Below are positions 23,328 through 24,859 of a stretch of DNA of 24,859 bases, one piece after another. The DNA is taken from the NCBI GenBank assembly GCA_003446315.1, contig DMBA01000003.1, positions 1-24,859 on the forward strand, read 5' to 3'. The position numbers and the translations under genes were made by a program. This stretch comes from Ruminococcus sp. (GTDB lineage Bacteria > Bacillota > Clostridia > Oscillospirales > Ruminococcaceae). The notes under the pieces are model-generated. The model was not told where the DNA came from and made no database searches. It worked only from the letters and a program-made list of their open reading frames with translations. Every line of letters begins with the position of its first letter. The stretch's first letter is position 1.

Positions 23328-24809
23328 ATGAGCACCGCCATATCGGGAGTGCTGCTTTGCGGCATCGCCGCAACCTTTGCCGCCGCAATCCTGCTTCTCA
23401 CCGATCAACAGGAAACAGCATTTCGGGAATTTGCCGTAATGGGGCTTTTTTGTTCCTCTTTGATGCTGATTTCCTACTATTTAGAGCTGAATCTGCCCGG
23501 AATTGCCGCAAAAATCACTGCGCTCAAATTCGGGTATCTCGGCAGAGTCTTTGTCAATCCCATGCTTCTCATGCTCGCACTTCGGCATTACCGCGCGAAA
23601 GTCGGCAAACTATGGACACTTCTGCTCTACGTTATCCCAATTATCACGCTGCTGCTTGTTTTTACATGCGAACAGCACCCCTATTACTACGCTGCAATTG
23701 AAATGAATCCGGATGGCTTGTTCCACATCATTCCGGGCCCGTTTTATTATGTATATATGGCTTATAACACCGTTCTTGCTACACTTTACCTCAGCTTTTG
23801 CCTCTATCACCGTGCCGAACTCCACGGCAGAGAAAAATCCAATAACACCATTCTGATCCTTGCCTGTCTCATGCCGTTTCTCTCGCTCCTGCTTTATCTT
23901 TCCGGCTGGACACAAGGCTTTGATGTCACCTGCGTCGGCGTTACTGCCGGTGCACTGCTGATCGCGTTTTCCGTTTTCCGCTTCGGTTTGCTCAATAAAG
24001 AGGAAATGCTCCAGAATATGGCGACCGGTCTGATCTTCCTCGATAAAGAATATCAGCTTGTCTATGCAAACCGCAAAGCAACCCAGATCATTCCTGCACT
24101 CGGAAAATCAGCCGCAAATGCCAAAAACTTCGACCTCAAACAACTCTGCGATGACGCATTCGCTTCTGTTCAGGTCGGAACTGCCTGCTATCAGCGCAAG
24201 ATCACTGAATGGACAAACAGCGAAGGTCAGCACGGCAAACTCCTGACATTCGACGATGTGACCGAGATCCGCGCCCGCCTTAACCGGGATGCCATGACCG
24301 GTCTGCTGAACCATGCCTGCTTCTATCCCATGCTCGATGACGCAATGGCGGAATCCAATCAGAAAAAAAAGCCTGTTACCGTTTCCATCGCCGATATCAA
24401 CAGCTTTAAGCATGTCAATGATACCTATGGTCATGCAAACGGCGACATCATTCTGATCGCACTCGCCGAAACATTGCAGCGCGTCTGCGGCAAACACGGC
24501 GAAGTCTTCCGCTACGGCGGTGAGGAATTCGCTGTCATCTTCCGCGGCGATTTCGACCTCGCGGAAAAAACAATGCAGCTCGCACATGACGCTTTTACCA
24601 CCATCGACTTCGATTTTCTCCCCTATCATGTGACGTTCAGCTTCGGCAGTGCACAGTTTAACTGCATCGAAAATTCTGTGGAATTGTTCGACCGCGCCGA
24701 TCAGGCAATGTATATCCGGAAAAAAGCGTTCCATGAAACAGAACGTTTGCCGGCAGAAGAACGTGCCAAATCTGCCGCTTTGCAGCTCGATCCTTCCGAA
24801 AATCCCTAA
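23328..24809 (+). CDS. Membrane-bound diguanylate cyclase (7TM - PAS-like - GGDEF)
   Basis: It makes cyclic di-GMP from GTP. The 493-residue protein has about seven membrane spans in residues 1 to about 220 (histidine-kinase-type 7TM sensor), a PAS-like domain at about 225-315 (ATGLIFLDKEYQLVYANRKA) and a GGDEF domain at about 318-475. Visible motifs are DAMTGLLNHACF, ADINSFKHVNDTYGHANGD and the active loop RYGGEEF with GGEEF at 397-401. The inhibitory RxxD site expected five residues before GGEEF reads GKHG, so product inhibition is probably absent. AAGGAGG (23309-23315) precedes both a GTG at 23325 and the ATG at 23328; the ATG is reported, but GTG is equally plausible. It is divergent from the pectate lyase gene. 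Confidence 0.93.
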   Translation: MSTAISGVLLCGIAATFAAAILLLTDQQETAFREFAVMGLFCSSLMLISYYLELNLPGIAAKITALKFGYLGRVFVNPMLLMLALRHYRAKVGKLWTLLLYVIPIITLLLVFTCEQHPYYYAAIEMNPDGLFHIIPGPFYYVYMAYNTVLATLYLSFCLYHRAELHGREKSNNTILILACLMPFLSLLLYLSGWTQGFDVTCVGVTAGALLIAFSVFRFGLLNKEEMLQNMATGLIFLDKEYQLVYANRKATQIIPALGKSAANAKNFDLKQLCDDAFASVQVGTACYQRKITEWTNSEGQHGKLLTFDDVTEIRARLNRDAMTGLLNHACFYPMLDDAMAESNQKKKPVTVSIADINSFKHVNDTYGHANGDIILIALAETLQRVCGKHGEVFRYGGEEFAVIFRGDFDLAEKTMQLAHDAFTTIDFDFLPYHVTFSFGSAQFNCIENSVELFDRADQAMYIRKKAFHETERLPAEERAKSAALQLDPSENP

Positions 24810-24859
24810 GAAATCAGTGAATCAAATCGGTATCTCCGATGGATTTGAAATGGGGCGCT

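Noticed and set aside
24814..24850. Terminator after the GGDEF gene
   Set aside because: An ATCGG-TATCT-CCGAT hairpin is present but only 5 bp long and has no T-run before the window ends.

Overview
The window looks like chromosomal DNA of a fibre-degrading Ruminococcus-type bacterium (Oscillospiraceae, Bacillota). The clearest pointer is a secreted family 10 pectate lyase that ends in a Thr-rich linker and a type I dockerin, the signature of a cellulosome. Base composition is balanced, Shine-Dalgarno sequences are strong, and housekeeping gene order (infC-rpmI-rplT, dprA-topA-trmFO, rnc-smc-ftsY) is that of Firmicutes. The genus is inferred; the species cannot be named from this sequence.

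Layout. At the left edge (1-260) a perfect sigma-A-type promoter fires leftwards into a structured stretch with a possible 49-residue Cys-rich protein. At 535-5235 a tightly overlapping plus-strand operon encodes a Gld-like ABC system: ATPase, ABC-2 permease, GldG-like membrane protein and a DUF4340-like anchored protein. It ends at a strong bidirectional hairpin terminator. From 19053 down to 5289 a long minus-strand run encodes a SpoU-type RNA methyltransferase, DprA, topoisomerase I, TrmFO, a VOC-fold protein, PlsX, RNase III, SMC, a small unknown protein, FtsY and an XTP/dITP pyrophosphatase. Gaps are short and several genes overlap. The run starts behind a recognisable promoter and covers DNA uptake/recombination, chromosome organisation, RNA maturation, phospholipid synthesis and protein targeting. 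Further right on the minus strand (19216-20761) lies the IF3-L35-L20 operon with its promoter, a leader containing an intrinsic terminator, and an AUU start codon for infC.

The right part is accessory. A dockerin-bearing pectate lyase (20793-22640, minus) has a roughly 215-nt leader that carries a cre-like palindrome. It is divergent from a 7TM-PAS-GGDEF diguanylate cyclase (23328-24809, plus). The region between them holds an AT-rich 12-bp inverted repeat and a phased TTTCGG array.

Most interesting points: FtsY carries its acidic domain and a GGFFSFF-type basic tail at the C terminus rather than the N terminus. The infC leader and the lyase leader look like RNA-level control. The left-edge transcription unit is unexplained. 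I did not find a clear defence or otherwise wholly new multi-gene system.
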